DNA of 39,535 bases from Candidatus Methylomirabilota bacterium (GTDB lineage Bacteria; Methylomirabilota; Methylomirabilia; Methylomirabilales; CSP1-5): NCBI GenBank assembly GCA_027293415.1, contig JAPUFX010000131.1, forward strand, positions 1 to 39,535. Reading direction: 5' to 3'. Positions 8,144-16,696 of this stretch are shown piece after piece (position 1 is the stretch's first letter; each line of letters opens with the position of its first letter). Made by a program: the position numbers and the translations under genes. The notes below the pieces were generated by a model. It ran no database searches. It saw only the letters and a list, made by a program, of their open reading frames with translations, and was not told the DNA's origin.

Positions 8144-9190
8144 ATGGAAGAGGTCGGTCTGGAAGCTCGTGGGGGAACACAAGCGAAATCGAGGATCGGC
8201 CCTGATGTTCTCCTCGAGGTCCGCCGCCTCTGCAAGTACTTCTCCCTCACGTCCGGGGTTATCCTCCAGCGGGTGGTGGGCCTGATCAAAGCCGTGGATG
8301 ACGTTTCCTTCTTCATCCGCAAAGGGGAGACGCTTGGGTTGGTAGGTGAGTCGGGATCGGGCAAGACCACCACGGGCCGATGCATTCTTCAGCTCGATCG
8401 CCCCACTTCGGGGGAGGTCTTCTTCGAAGGGAGGGACTTGGCGGGGGTGGATGAGAACGAGCTTCGGCCCATGCGCCGGAAAATCCAGGTAATCTTCCAG
8501 GATCCCTACAGCTCTCTCAATCCCCGGATGACGATCGGACAGATTGTCGGAGAGTCGCTTCTGGTGCACCGAGTAGTCCAGGGCAAGGCAAAGTATCGGG
8601 AGCGAGTGAAGGATCTGCTCTCGGTGGTGGGCCTGAATCCCGTCATGGCAGATCGGTACCCCCACGAGCTGTCGGGGGGTCAGCGCCAACGGGTCGGCAT
8701 CGCGCGGGCCCTTTCGGTCGAGCCGAGCTTTATCGTGTGCGATGAGCCGGTCTCGGCCCTGGATGTCTCCATTCAAGCCCAGATTATCAACCTACTGGAG
8801 GACCTTCAGGCCCAGTTTGACCTCACCTATCTTTTCATCGCCCATGACCTGTCGGTCGTCCGGCACATCAGCGATCGGGTCGCTGTCATGTACCTGGGTA
8901 AGATCGCTGAGGTGGCGGACCGCCGAGAGCTTTATGAAAACCCGCTCCATCCGTACACGAGAGCCCTGCTTGCCGCCGTGCCCATTCCGGACCCCGCGGT
9001 GGAGGCGAAACGGGAGCGCGTCATTCTGAAGGGCGAAGTCCCGAGTCCGTTAAGTCCCCCCTCCGGCTGTGTTTTCCATCCCCGCTGCCCCATCGCCATC
9101 CCCGAGTGTAGTCAGGTCATCCCCGAGCTCCGCGAGGTTTCAGCCAACCACTGGGTCGCCTGCATCCGGGCCGAAGGGTACGCAGCGTAA
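8144..9190 (+). CDS. Di/oligopeptide ABC transporter ATP-binding protein, DppF/OppF type
   Basis: About 348 residues; partner of the preceding ATPase. Walker A is GESGSGKTT, the signature [15 protein letters not shown], Walker [15 protein letters not shown] and the switch IAHDLSVV. The C-terminal extension has the usual cysteines ([14 protein letters not shown], then C near the end). I prefer the ATG at 8144, which has AAGGTGG just upstream; a GTG at 8135 would add three residues but has no ribosome site. The two genes are separated by about 10 bases and are surely co-transcribed. A short copy of its C-terminal coding sequence recurs at 9478-9508. Confidence 0.92.
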   Translation: MEEVGLEARGGTQAKSRIGPDVLLEVRRLCKYFSLTSGVILQRVVGLIKAVDDVSFFIRKGETLGLVGESGSGKTTTGRCILQLDRPTSGEVFFEGRDLAGVDENELRPMRRKIQVIFQDPYSSLNPRMTIGQIVGESLLVHRVVQGKAKYRERVKDLLSVVGLNPVMADRYPHELSGGQRQRVGIARALSVEPSFIVCDEPVSALDVSIQAQIINLLEDLQAQFDLTYLFIAHDLSVVRHISDRVAVMYLGKIAEVADRRELYENPLHPYTRALLAAVPIPDPAVEAKRERVILKGEVPSPLSPPSGCVFHPRCPIAIPECSQVIPELREVSANHWVACIRAEGYAA

Positions 9191-9250
9191 GGTGGTGGGT
9201 CGGAGTGTCTCGTTTCCTGGATAACAACGCTTCCCGCTGATGGTCAAGAT

Positions 9251-9439
9251 ATGGAGATTACCACCGAAGAACAGGCCAAGGCTTGGCTAGCAGGAGCCCA
9301 GGGTACTTCGCTAGAGCCGGAGATTCTTTTTACGGATGCTCTTGGACGGATCGCCCTCGTGACCAGGTTTGGTGGGGAGAGCCCGGAGCGATGGGAACAC
9401 CTGTACGGATGCTGGCGCCGCGTCCAGGCCCCCCATTGA
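9251..9439 (+). CDS. Small hypothetical protein, 62 residues
   Basis: An ATG-started frame with plausible amino-acid composition (an acidic start EITTEEQAKAWL, then WEHLYGCWRR). It has no clear ribosome site and no recognised domain. It lies in the 379-base stretch after the DppF gene, which also holds a fragment resembling the DppF C-terminus (9478-9508). It may be a remnant rather than a working gene. Confidence 0.3.
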   Translation: MEITTEEQAKAWLAGAQGTSLEPEILFTDALGRIALVTRFGGESPERWEHLYGCWRRVQAPH

Positions 9440-9540
9440 TCCTGTAAGCGCACTATGGCCGCCTTGAAAGCAGGCCGCCAACCACTTGATCGCCTGCATC
9501 CGCGAACGGCACAATGGCACACTGGTAAGAGAGCACAGGC

Positions 9541-9552
9541 TATGTTAACATA
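9541..9552. promoter_or_regulatory. Perfect 12-bp palindrome upstream of the small-gene cassette
   Basis: TATGTTAACATA is a perfect inverted repeat, 17 bases before the ATG at 9570. Its position fits an operator for autoregulation of the cassette, but no regulator is known to bind it. Confidence 0.35.
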
Positions 9553-9569
9553 CGATCAAATTTGGACCC

Positions 9570-9833
9570 ATGGCGCTTGCTGAGCGGAAACGGGAAGCAA
9601 ACGAACGGAAGTTCAGCCATTGGGAGGACCTTCCCAGAGGAGGGCGTCGTTATTGGCTTGATCTCGCCGGGCGCCGTGGCTGGCGGGCGCGATACATCAA
9701 AGAGGTTGATGCGGAGGAGAACACCCTTCGATTTTGGCAGGAAATCTACGATGAGCGGGGTGAGCTCGTCGAGCGACATCTGAAGTACCCGGAGGACCGC
9801 AGACACGAGACAGTGGGGAGGGCGGACGAATGA
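9570..9833 (+). CDS. Small conserved-looking hypothetical protein of three-gene cassette
   Basis: An 87-residue charged soluble protein, rich in Arg, Glu and Trp (KFSHWEDLPRGGRRYWLDL, then YIKEVDAEENTLRFWQEIYDERGE). I do not recognise a named domain. Its stop codon overlaps the next ATG (ATGA), and a DUF2283 gene follows, so the three are a tightly packed unit. Such compact pairs of tiny proteins are often toxin-antitoxin or accessory modules, but nothing in the sequence proves a toxin activity. No clear ribosome site is visible; a 12-bp palindrome lies just upstream. Confidence 0.65.
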   Translation: MALAERKREANERKFSHWEDLPRGGRRYWLDLAGRRGWRARYIKEVDAEENTLRFWQEIYDERGELVERHLKYPEDRRHETVGRADE

Positions 9834-10096
9834 TCGTTACGCGACATCTTGTGGCTGAGAAGCTATCGGGTTATATCCAGGGTCACCTCCCTCTGGCCGA
9901 TCTTGTGAATTGGGCCGAAGAGGCTATGCGCGAGGGGGAATTTCAAGAGGCCTACCTTCCTACTATCCGAGATGCGGTGGCACGGCTAGGGCTTGCAGAT
10001 GTGGCGGCCTTTGGCCTTACCTGGGAGGATTGTGTCACTATGCTTTCGCGCCTCGGCTACCGGGCGACCGTCGACATCCAAGCAGTGAAGCCTTAG
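9830..10096 (+). CDS. Small hypothetical protein, middle gene of three-gene cassette
   Basis: An 88-residue mostly helical protein (VAEKLSGYIQGHLPLADLVNWAEEAM, then an IRDAVARLGLADVAAFGLTW stretch). Its composition and regular hydrophobic spacing support a real folded product. It overlaps the previous gene by four bases (ATGA), so it is probably translated by coupling. It ends 11 bases before the DUF2283 start. I cannot assign a function. The acidic helical character would suit a binding partner for the basic protein encoded upstream. Confidence 0.65.
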   Translation: MIVTRHLVAEKLSGYIQGHLPLADLVNWAEEAMREGEFQEAYLPTIRDAVARLGLADVAAFGLTWEDCVTMLSRLGYRATVDIQAVKP

Positions 10097-10107
10097 GAGA
10101 GAGAGCT

Positions 10108-10305
10108 ATGAAGGTAATTTACGATCCTGACACAGACACACTGAGCGTCGTTCTGAAGGACACGCCGGTTGCGGAGAGTGATGAGGACAAGCCTGGCGTG
10201 ATCCTGGACTACGACGAAAAGGGGGACTTGGTCGGACTGGAGGTCCTTGATGCCTCCAAGCGCGTGACCCAGCCTCGTGGGATCGAGTTTCTGACGACGA
10301 AGTGA
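10108..10305 (+). CDS. DUF2283 family protein
   Basis: A 65-residue protein starting at an ATG behind GGAGAGAG. The pattern YDPDTDTLSVVL, then GVILDYDEKGDLVGLEVLDASK, matches the DUF2283 fold, a small beta-rich domain of unknown function. Genes of this family often sit beside other very small genes in variable regions, as here. It is the last of three packed genes and ends just before the type ISP-like restriction enzyme fragment. Confidence 0.8.
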   Translation: MKVIYDPDTDTLSVVLKDTPVAESDEDKPGVILDYDEKGDLVGLEVLDASKRVTQPRGIEFLTTK

Positions 10306-10321
10306 GCGCTTTGCCAGACGA

Positions 10322-12337
10322 GTGTTAAGAGAGTATCTTCAGCAAATCTTTAATACCTCCAAACGTGGTGACGCCCGCGAAGAGAGCTTCTATCCCCACC
10401 TGAAAGAGCTCATCGAGACCTTTGCTAAGTCCAAGGGTAAGACAGGCGTCCACATCACCACCCTTCCGAAGAAAACCGAAGCCGGAAACCCCGACTTCCG
10501 CATCTGGGACGGCAAACAGCACATCGTCGGTTACATCGAGGCCAAGAACCTCACCGAGGAAAAGCTCCAGCACGTCGAAAGTTCTGATCAACTGAAACGC
10601 TACCGTCACACGTTCCCAAATCTCATCCTGACCAACTTCTTTGAGTTCCGTCTTTATCGGAACGGAGAACGGGTGGACACCATCCAAATTGCTCGTCCAT
10701 TTATTATCCACAAACTCAAGACGGTCCCACCCGCTGAGAAGGAACAAGAATTCCTCAACCTGCTGGAAAAGTTCTTCGCTTTCTCCCTTCCTCGGACTTA
10801 TACAGCCAAGACGCTGGCCCTGGAGCTAGCGAAGCGGACCCGCTTCCTCAGAGATCAGGTCATCGCCGAAGAGTTGCGCGAGGAGTCCGAACGGGGGAGT
10901 GGGTTTATTCTGGGTTTTTACGAAGCCTTCCAGAAGTACCTCATCGGCACCCTCACCAAGGAGCAGTTCGCTGATCTCTATGCTCAGACCATCACTTACG
11001 GCCTCTTTGTCGCTAGGACCAGGGCCGAGAACAGCTTCAATCGGAAGCTGGCCTTCCACAGCATCCCCCCTACCATCGGCATCTTGAGGGATGTATTTCG
11101 CTACATCTCCCTTGAGGATCTGCCTCAGCAGATGGAGTGGATCGTGGACGACATCGCTGAAGTGCTGGCGGTCGCCGATGTGAAAAAAATTCTCCACGAG
11201 AGAAAGGGGCGCGATCCGATTGTTCACTTCTACGAGCCCTTTCTGGCTGAGTACGATCCAAAGGAAAGAGAGCGTCGGGGGGTCTACTACACGCCGGAGC
11301 CTGTGGTCTCTTATATCGTCCGCTCACTACACCTGATCCTCAAAGACGTTTTTGGTTGCCCGGACGGGTTTGCTTCAGCTTCTGTACGGGTGCTAGACCC
11401 GGCAGCGGGCACTTGCACATTCCCTGCTGAGGCAGCAGAGATGGCAGTAAGGGAGTTCACAGAAAAATATGGTGCTGGTGGCCGAAAGGGCCTAATTCGT
11501 GACCATATCCTGAAGAACTTCTACGCGTTCGAGCTCATGATGGCGCCTTATGCTGTGGGGCATTTGAAGATCGGGTTCCTCTTTGAAGAACTAGGCCACC
11601 GACTTGCAAAGGATGAGCGATTCCAGCTTTATCTGACCAACACCTTGGAAATGGAAGATCTCGAACAGACCCCACTACCAGGTATGGCCTCCCTGGCGGA
11701 GGAATCCCATTTGGCCGGAAAGGTGAAAAAGGAAACGCCAATCCTGGTGATCCTAGGGAATCCGCCGTATTCCGGGCACTCGGCAAATGTAGGACCCTGG
11801 ATCTCGGATACCATTCAAACGTACTACCAAGTGGATGGAAAGCCCCTGGGGGAAAAGAATCCCAAGTGGCTTCAGGACGATTACGTGAAGTTCATACGCT
11901 TCGCCCAGTGGAAGATCGAGCAAGCTGGTGGGGGGGTTTTAGGCTTTATCACTAACCACGGCTACCTTGACAACCCCACTTTCCGGGGGATGCGCCAGTC
12001 GCTCATGGAAAGCTTTGAGCAGATTTACGTGCTGGACCTTCACGGCAATAGTCTCAAGAAGGAACGCTGCCCGGACGGGTCCGAGGACAAGAACGTCTTC
12101 GACATCCGCCAGGGCGTCGCCATCGGGCTCTTTATCAAAAAGCCTGGCCTAGAACGGAAGGTTTGCCATGCTGATTTGTGGGGTTTACGCGACCATAAGT
12201 ATGACTGGTTAGAGGGCCGCGAGATAGACACCACCCAGTGGACACAGATCGATCCAAAATCCCCCCTCTACCTCTCTACCTCTTTGTCCCGCGGGACGAG
12301 GCCTTGTTTGACCGCTACCAAAAATATTCGAAGGTAA
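10322..12337 (+). CDS. Type ISP-like restriction-methylase, N-terminal part (frameshifted)
   Basis: The first 671-codon piece of what should be a single protein of about 1,020 residues. Early on, PDFRI followed by YIEAK (about 60-80) looks like a PD-(D/E)xK nuclease core. The adenine-methylase part has motif I as LDPAAGTCTF, where most relatives have GTGTF, and motif IV NPPY (ILGNPPYSGHS). There is no helicase block between them, unlike full-size LlaGI-type ISP enzymes. The GTG at 10322 lacks a good ribosome site. True homology stops at about 12265; the last 24 codons to the stop at 12337 are out of frame. The coding sequence resumes in another frame in the next entry. Whether any active protein is made is unclear. 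Confidence 0.8.
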   Translation: MLREYLQQIFNTSKRGDAREESFYPHLKELIETFAKSKGKTGVHITTLPKKTEAGNPDFRIWDGKQHIVGYIEAKNLTEEKLQHVESSDQLKRYRHTFPNLILTNFFEFRLYRNGERVDTIQIARPFIIHKLKTVPPAEKEQEFLNLLEKFFAFSLPRTYTAKTLALELAKRTRFLRDQVIAEELREESERGSGFILGFYEAFQKYLIGTLTKEQFADLYAQTITYGLFVARTRAENSFNRKLAFHSIPPTIGILRDVFRYISLEDLPQQMEWIVDDIAEVLAVADVKKILHERKGRDPIVHFYEPFLAEYDPKERERRGVYYTPEPVVSYIVRSLHLILKDVFGCPDGFASASVRVLDPAAGTCTFPAEAAEMAVREFTEKYGAGGRKGLIRDHILKNFYAFELMMAPYAVGHLKIGFLFEELGHRLAKDERFQLYLTNTLEMEDLEQTPLPGMASLAEESHLAGKVKKETPILVILGNPPYSGHSANVGPWISDTIQTYYQVDGKPLGEKNPKWLQDDYVKFIRFAQWKIEQAGGGVLGFITNHGYLDNPTFRGMRQSLMESFEQIYVLDLHGNSLKKERCPDGSEDKNVFDIRQGVAIGLFIKKPGLERKVCHADLWGLRDHKYDWLEGREIDTTQWTQIDPKSPLYLSTSLSRGTRPCLTATKNIRR

Positions 12338-13386
12338 CCGAGATTCTTCCAGTCAATTGCTTGGGTGTGCAAACACACAGAGACAGCTTTGTTATCGACT
12401 TCGACAGGGCGGCCTTGAAGCACCGGATCAGAATGTTTCGGGACAAAAGCCTGCCTGACGAGATTACCCGCCAAACGTTCGGCCTCAAGGATAACCGGGA
12501 CTGGAAAATGTCACCGAAGCGCAAAGCAATCATTTCTGATGAGAGGTGGGAAGAGAAGATCACCAAAATACTTTACCGCCCTTTTGATGTCCGATGGATC
12601 TTCTACCACAAGGATGCCATTGACTTCGGGCGACCCGAAGTCATGCGTCACATGCTGCATGACAACTTGGCGTTAAATACGATGCGTCAAACAAAGATGC
12701 CAGAATGGAGGCATGCGGTTGTATCTAACATGATGGCGCCTGCGGTGTACGTCGAGATCAAAGACGGTTGTAACCTTTTTCCCCTTTACCTTTGCTCCGA
12801 CGGAGACAAGAAAGACCTCTTTACCGACCCAAGTAAGGCGACAGAAAGAAAGCCTAATCTTGATCCTTCCTTACTTCGAATGCTGAAAGAGACCTATGAC
12901 CAGGAACTAACACCAGAGGAGATTTTCTTCTACATTTACGCCGTTCTCTATTCTACTAGCTACCGAACGAAATACGCCGAGTTCCTGAAGACTGATTTCC
13001 CCCGCGTGCCATTTACCCGAGGACGGGAGCTATTCACTCAGATGGCTCATCTCGGGGAGAAGCTGGTGGGTCTTCACCTTTTGAAGTTACCGGAACTTGA
13101 CCCACCGATAGCTCGCTTTCAAGGGACCGGTGATAGCAAGGTAGAGAAGCAGCTTTACAGCCGGAAGGAAAAGCGGGTTTACATCAACAAAACACAATAC
13201 TTCGAGGCGGTAGAACCAGAGGTTTGGAAGTATCAGATCGGCGGCTACCAGGTCCTTGACAAGTGGCTCAAGGATCGCAAGGGGCGCTCGCTGAGCCTGG
13301 AGGACATCCGCCACTATTGCCGCGTTGTCACCGCCCTCTCAAAAACCATAGCAATCCAAGCCGAAATCGAATCGTCTTTATCCTGA
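12238..13386 (+). CDS. Type ISP-like restriction-methylase, C-terminal part
   Basis: This frame continues the preceding methylase; the genuine coding part starts at about 12266. YLFVPRDEALFDRY, then VTEILPVNCLGVQTHRD, and later DPSLLRMLKETYDQELTPEEIFFYIYAVLYS are typical of the C-terminal specificity (target-recognition) region of type ISP-like enzymes. It ends with GGYQVLDKWLKDRKGRSLSLEDI, another hallmark of that region. It overlaps the upstream fragment by 100 bases. The GTG at 12238 is unlikely to be a natural start. It is best seen as the second half of a gene disrupted by an 8-bp duplication. Confidence 0.75.
   Translation: MDTDRSKIPPLPLYLFVPRDEALFDRYQKYSKVTEILPVNCLGVQTHRDSFVIDFDRAALKHRIRMFRDKSLPDEITRQTFGLKDNRDWKMSPKRKAIISDERWEEKITKILYRPFDVRWIFYHKDAIDFGRPEVMRHMLHDNLALNTMRQTKMPEWRHAVVSNMMAPAVYVEIKDGCNLFPLYLCSDGDKKDLFTDPSKATERKPNLDPSLLRMLKETYDQELTPEEIFFYIYAVLYSTSYRTKYAEFLKTDFPRVPFTRGRELFTQMAHLGEKLVGLHLLKLPELDPPIARFQGTGDSKVEKQLYSRKEKRVYINKTQYFEAVEPEVWKYQIGGYQVLDKWLKDRKGRSLSLEDIRHYCRVVTALSKTIAIQAEIESSLS
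12266..12281 (+). repeat. 8-bp tandem duplication causing a frame break
   Basis: CTCTACCT occurs twice in direct succession. Removing one copy joins the two reading frames exactly, giving SPLYLFVPRDEALFDRY, the expected sequence for this family. Confidence 0.85.
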
Positions 13387-13442
13387 GGTCGAAGAAGATG
13401 TCATTGAGTTTACGCCACTAATGATCCCATAGTTGCCTGCCT

Positions 13443-14158
13443 ATGAATCTGCCGGATGATGAAATCCGACGTAAGGTTTTGACCCTCCTTGATCGCCACT
13501 ACGAGGAAGACTTCGAGGCCCTCGTATCAGTAGCCGATTTGGCCAACGAACTGGATCTTGATCGTCCTACTGCGGATCGACATCTGGCTGCCCTAAGTGG
13601 ACGGGACTTGTCTATATAAGCGGTCTGGCAACGGGGGGCCAATACGGCCATTACTATGTCCGTCTGACACCATTCGGCAAGGACGAATGGGATCGACGCT
13701 GCGGGAACCATTACCATTTGGCGCTACGACAACGCATTCTGGACAGGCTGAAGGAGATCGATGATCAAGACCACGGTCAGTCCACTAACTCAGAAGCCCT
13801 GATCTCTGATCTTGGCGCCGAGCGCAATGCCGTTTGTATCAACATAGTTGCACTGCACCGAGAAGATTTGGTGGAAATGCAAGAAATGGGTGGGGGTATC
13901 CCCACCTACATAGTCAGGTTAACTCCGAAGGGCCGAGCAACTGTCGAGGAACCTCGAAGTAACATGGTGTCAGACACGATTTTTCCGACTCCGGCCAATC
14001 TTTCCATCACCTCGGCACAGCATGGTCCGACGATCGACACCGAGCGGGGAGCTGGCACGCGGGCATTGAGACGCCAGGATGCGCCTCTGGCCCCTCCTTT
14101 GACATCTCCGGAAACCAGGGTTTCTCGATCGGCCTGGGCGCAGACCAGGAGTCGCTAG
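13443..14158 (+). pseudogene. Double winged-helix protein broken by a frameshift
   Basis: A 58-codon frame (13443-13619) begins IRRKVLTLLDRHYEED and carries a helix-turn-helix-like stretch ending HLAALSGRDLSI. From 13604 the continuation lies in another frame: GLVYISGLATGGQYGHYYVRLTPFGKDEWD, then a second copy of the same architecture (LRQRILDRLKEIDDQD to IVALHREDLVEMQE, then YIVRLTPKGRATVEE). The two halves are clearly duplicated winged-helix modules with matching VRLTP-G ends. One missing G in the CGGGA run at 13602-13606 would explain the break. The tail to 14158 is low-complexity linker. It probably once acted as a regulator or adaptor for the neighbouring restriction genes. Confidence 0.65.
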
Positions 14159-14529
14159 TGGTAGGATTTGGAAGCGAACAGGGCGGCCAGCACTATCTCC
14201 CCCAATTCTATCTCCGAGCCTGGGGGCGAAAGACGGGCAATACTTATCAGGTCAACGCTTATGATTTAGAGGGGTGCAGGTGGTTTCGCACCTCGACGAA
14301 GAACATCTGTCAGCAGAAAGCTTTCTACAACGTGGGATCGGGGTCTGGCTTGCCATTTGCGATTCTGCCGGAGAGCGGAAAAGGGAAGCGGAAGGTGTTG
14401 CGACAGAAATGGGGATGGACTCTACTGTTGCCCCCGAAAAGAATGACCCCTCTGGCTAGCCTTTCAGCAGAGCCCGTGGGCTCTTTCACCAGGGGGGTAC
14501 CTTTTCGCTCAAAGTATGATCCCGGTTGA
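14158..14529 (+). CDS. DUF4238-like protein fragment
   Basis: The first 55 residues (QHYLPQFYLRAW, then YQVNAYDLEG, STKNICQQKAFYN) match the start of DUF4238 proteins, which are usually about 250-350 residues long. After the FYN motif the sequence becomes basic and unlike the family, so the frame is probably truncated or shifted. The GTG start overlaps the preceding stop codon (TAGTG), which suggests former translational coupling to the winged-helix gene. Together with its two broken neighbours it marks a decaying accessory island. Confidence 0.5.
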   Translation: MVGFGSEQGGQHYLPQFYLRAWGRKTGNTYQVNAYDLEGCRWFRTSTKNICQQKAFYNVGSGSGLPFAILPESGKGKRKVLRQKWGWTLLLPPKRMTPLASLSAEPVGSFTRGVPFRSKYDPG

Positions 14530-14632
14530 CAAAACTGTCAAGGCCTTTTTACAGGCCCACTTGCGTGTGTCCCTACCGGCCTTGAATGGAGGAGGGGATT
14601 GAGGCATTTCAATCCGTTCTTCTTTAGGCCTG

Positions 14633-14959
14633 CTACATCTCGAAGCCGATGACGGTCACGATCTCGTCGGCCCGCACTTCCCCGAACACTCGGCTCATGG
14701 CGGCCAATAACCCCTCCTTGGTGCGACAAGAGGGTTCGTGTTCATAGATCATAAGCTCGTCAGGGATGGTTTCGATCTGGGCCGCCATCACAAAGGCCAC
14801 GCGCGCCTGGCCGACGACCGTATGATCCTGGCCCGGAGGACAGACGCAGAGAGTGATGGTCTGTCCTGGCATAAGGCCTTTCCGGAACCATTCGAGGCCG
14901 CGACGGACGGTGATGTTGAGCCCTGAATGAAAGGTCCCGCTGATAAAATGGAGGGTCAT
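14633..14959 (-). CDS. Hypothetical protein, 108 residues
   Basis: A soluble beta-rich protein on the strand opposite to its neighbours. The ATG at 14959 has GGTGGT 7 bases upstream; a GTG four codons earlier is possible. It reads FISGTFHSGLNITVRRGLEWF, then MPGQTITLCVCPPGQDHTVVGQARV, and ends with DEIVTVIGFEM. The arrangement is reminiscent of small ASCH/PUA-like domains, but I cannot support that firmly. The stretch 14530-14632 before it holds only an 8-bp inverted repeat (TCAAGGCC / GGCCTTGA at 14538 and 14578). Confidence 0.6.
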   Translation of the reverse strand: MTLHFISGTFHSGLNITVRRGLEWFRKGLMPGQTITLCVCPPGQDHTVVGQARVAFVMAAQIETIPDELMIYEHEPSCRTKEGLLAAMSRVFGEVRADEIVTVIGFEM

Positions 14960-15216
14960 ATGGCATACCACCAGTTGGTTGAGTCCGCAGAGTACTGACG
15001 CTGCTGACCCCGGTCAAGTGCTATCCAGAAGCCCCTCGACCAGGCCCGAATCAGTCCTTGCCTTTCCCGATGGTACGCTCTATGATCTCGCCACCGGATT
15101 TCCCCAGGAAAATGGCGACAGCACCGCCTCTGTGTATCCCCATTTGACCTCTTACTGAGCTGGCTCCGTTCGAGCATACAAGACGTTCCTGGTGCCGCGA
15201 TTAGGATTCGACACCA

Positions 15217-16575
15217 ATGGAAGCGCTGACCCTTCACCGTTTTCATTTTGCCTTCACCATCACCTACCACTACATCTTCGCGCAGCTGACAATGGGTCTG
15301 GCGTTGCTCATCTTCGTGCTCAAGACGATGGCACTGCGGGGCGATCCGGTCGCCAACCAAGCCGTGCGGTTCTGGGCCAAGATCCTTGGCGTGACCTTCG
15401 TGATGGGTGTGGTTACGGGCATTCCGATGGAGTTTCAGTTCGGGACCAACTGGTCTCGTTTCTCCGAGGCCGCGGGCGGAGTGATCGGTCAGACGCTGGC
15501 CATGGAGGGAGTCTTTGCTTTTTTCCTCGAATCTTCGTTTCTCTACTTGCTTTTGTACGGTGAGCGCCGGCTCGGTCAACGCGGCCACTGGGTCGTAGCC
15601 CTCTTAGTGTTCATCGGGACCTGGCTCAGCGGTTTTTTCATCGTCTGCACGAACGCCTGGATGCAGCACCCGGTCGGCTACGAGATCGCGCCTGACGGTA
15701 CCATCACGCTGGCGAGCCTGTCGGCTCTCTTCACCAATCCCTGGGCGATTCCGCAGTATTTGCACACCATGGTCGGCTCGGTGATCACGGGGAGCTTCAT
15801 GATGGCCGCGATCGGCGCCTTCTACGTTCTGCGCGGCGAGCACGTGGCAACGGCGCGACGGTTCATGTCCTTGGCAGTCGTGGTCGGACTCATCGCAAGT
15901 GTGCTGGCAGCGATGCCGACCGGCGACATTCAGGCAGGGCTGATCTATAAACATCAGCCCGTCACATTCGCGGCCATGGAAGGTCATTTCCACACCGAGG
16001 ACGGCGCAGGGTTGGTCCTCATCGGGCAGCCCAACGTCCCGGAGATGCGTCTGGATAACCCCATCGTCCTGCCGCGCGTGCTCTCCTTCTTGACTCACCA
16101 GCGTTGGGACGCGACGATCGTTGGGTTGAGCGATTACGATCGCCACCTGTGGCCCGACAATATCGAGCTGCTCTATTACTCGTATCACGTGATGGCGGGA
16201 CTGGGGACATTTTTCATTGGCATCATGATGCTCAGTGCGTTCTACCTGTGGCGCAGGACACTCCATGAACGGCGCTGGCTGTTGTGGATCTTGATGCTGG
16301 CCTTGCCGTTCCCATTTATCGCGAACACGGCAGGTTGGATGACGGCAGAGCTCGGCCGGCAACCGTGGCTCATCTATGGCCTGATGCGCACCGCCGATGG
16401 TCACTCGACTCAGGTGTCGGCCGGTAATGTGCTGTTCACGCTTCTCGGCTTCATGGGCTTGTATGTGATGCTGTCGGCACTGTATTTCTTCCTGATGACC
16501 CGGATTATCGCACAAGGTCCAGAATCGGATTCAACCGGACACCAATTCGAGATCAGTGCCGTTCCAACCCAATGA
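15217..16575 (+). CDS. cydA: Cytochrome bd ubiquinol oxidase subunit I
   Basis: A 452-residue inner-membrane subunit that oxidises quinol and carries the three hemes for high-affinity oxygen reduction. Expected ligands are present: H18 in TYHYIF (heme b595/d), H183 in QYLHTMVGS and M326 in YHVMAGLG (heme b558). Also seen are the quinol-site segment HQPVTFAAMEGHF, the acidic pair in AMEGVFAFFLESS and the invariant GRQPW at 380-384. The length indicates the short Q-loop class. The ATG at 15217 has only a weak ribosome site. The subunit II gene follows after 121 bases. It gives the cell respiration at low oxygen and often resistance to nitric oxide or peroxide. Confidence 0.96.
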   Translation: MEALTLHRFHFAFTITYHYIFAQLTMGLALLIFVLKTMALRGDPVANQAVRFWAKILGVTFVMGVVTGIPMEFQFGTNWSRFSEAAGGVIGQTLAMEGVFAFFLESSFLYLLLYGERRLGQRGHWVVALLVFIGTWLSGFFIVCTNAWMQHPVGYEIAPDGTITLASLSALFTNPWAIPQYLHTMVGSVITGSFMMAAIGAFYVLRGEHVATARRFMSLAVVVGLIASVLAAMPTGDIQAGLIYKHQPVTFAAMEGHFHTEDGAGLVLIGQPNVPEMRLDNPIVLPRVLSFLTHQRWDATIVGLSDYDRHLWPDNIELLYYSYHVMAGLGTFFIGIMMLSAFYLWRRTLHERRWLLWILMLALPFPFIANTAGWMTAELGRQPWLIYGLMRTADGHSTQVSAGNVLFTLLGFMGLYVMLSALYFFLMTRIIAQGPESDSTGHQFEISAVPTQ

Positions 16576-16696
16576 GCCGAATGCAAACTCATCAGGGGAC
16601 GGGGGTAGCTGTCGCGACCGTGTGCAGCGAGAAGGTTGGCGGAGGTAGTTGGAACGGCACCAGTGTGGGTGAGCCCGAAAGTGCGGGAGCCTGACG

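Noticed and set aside
14274-14459. 61-codon frame overlapping the DUF4238 fragment
   Set aside because: It may be part of the shifted continuation, but there is no family match, so it is not listed as a gene.
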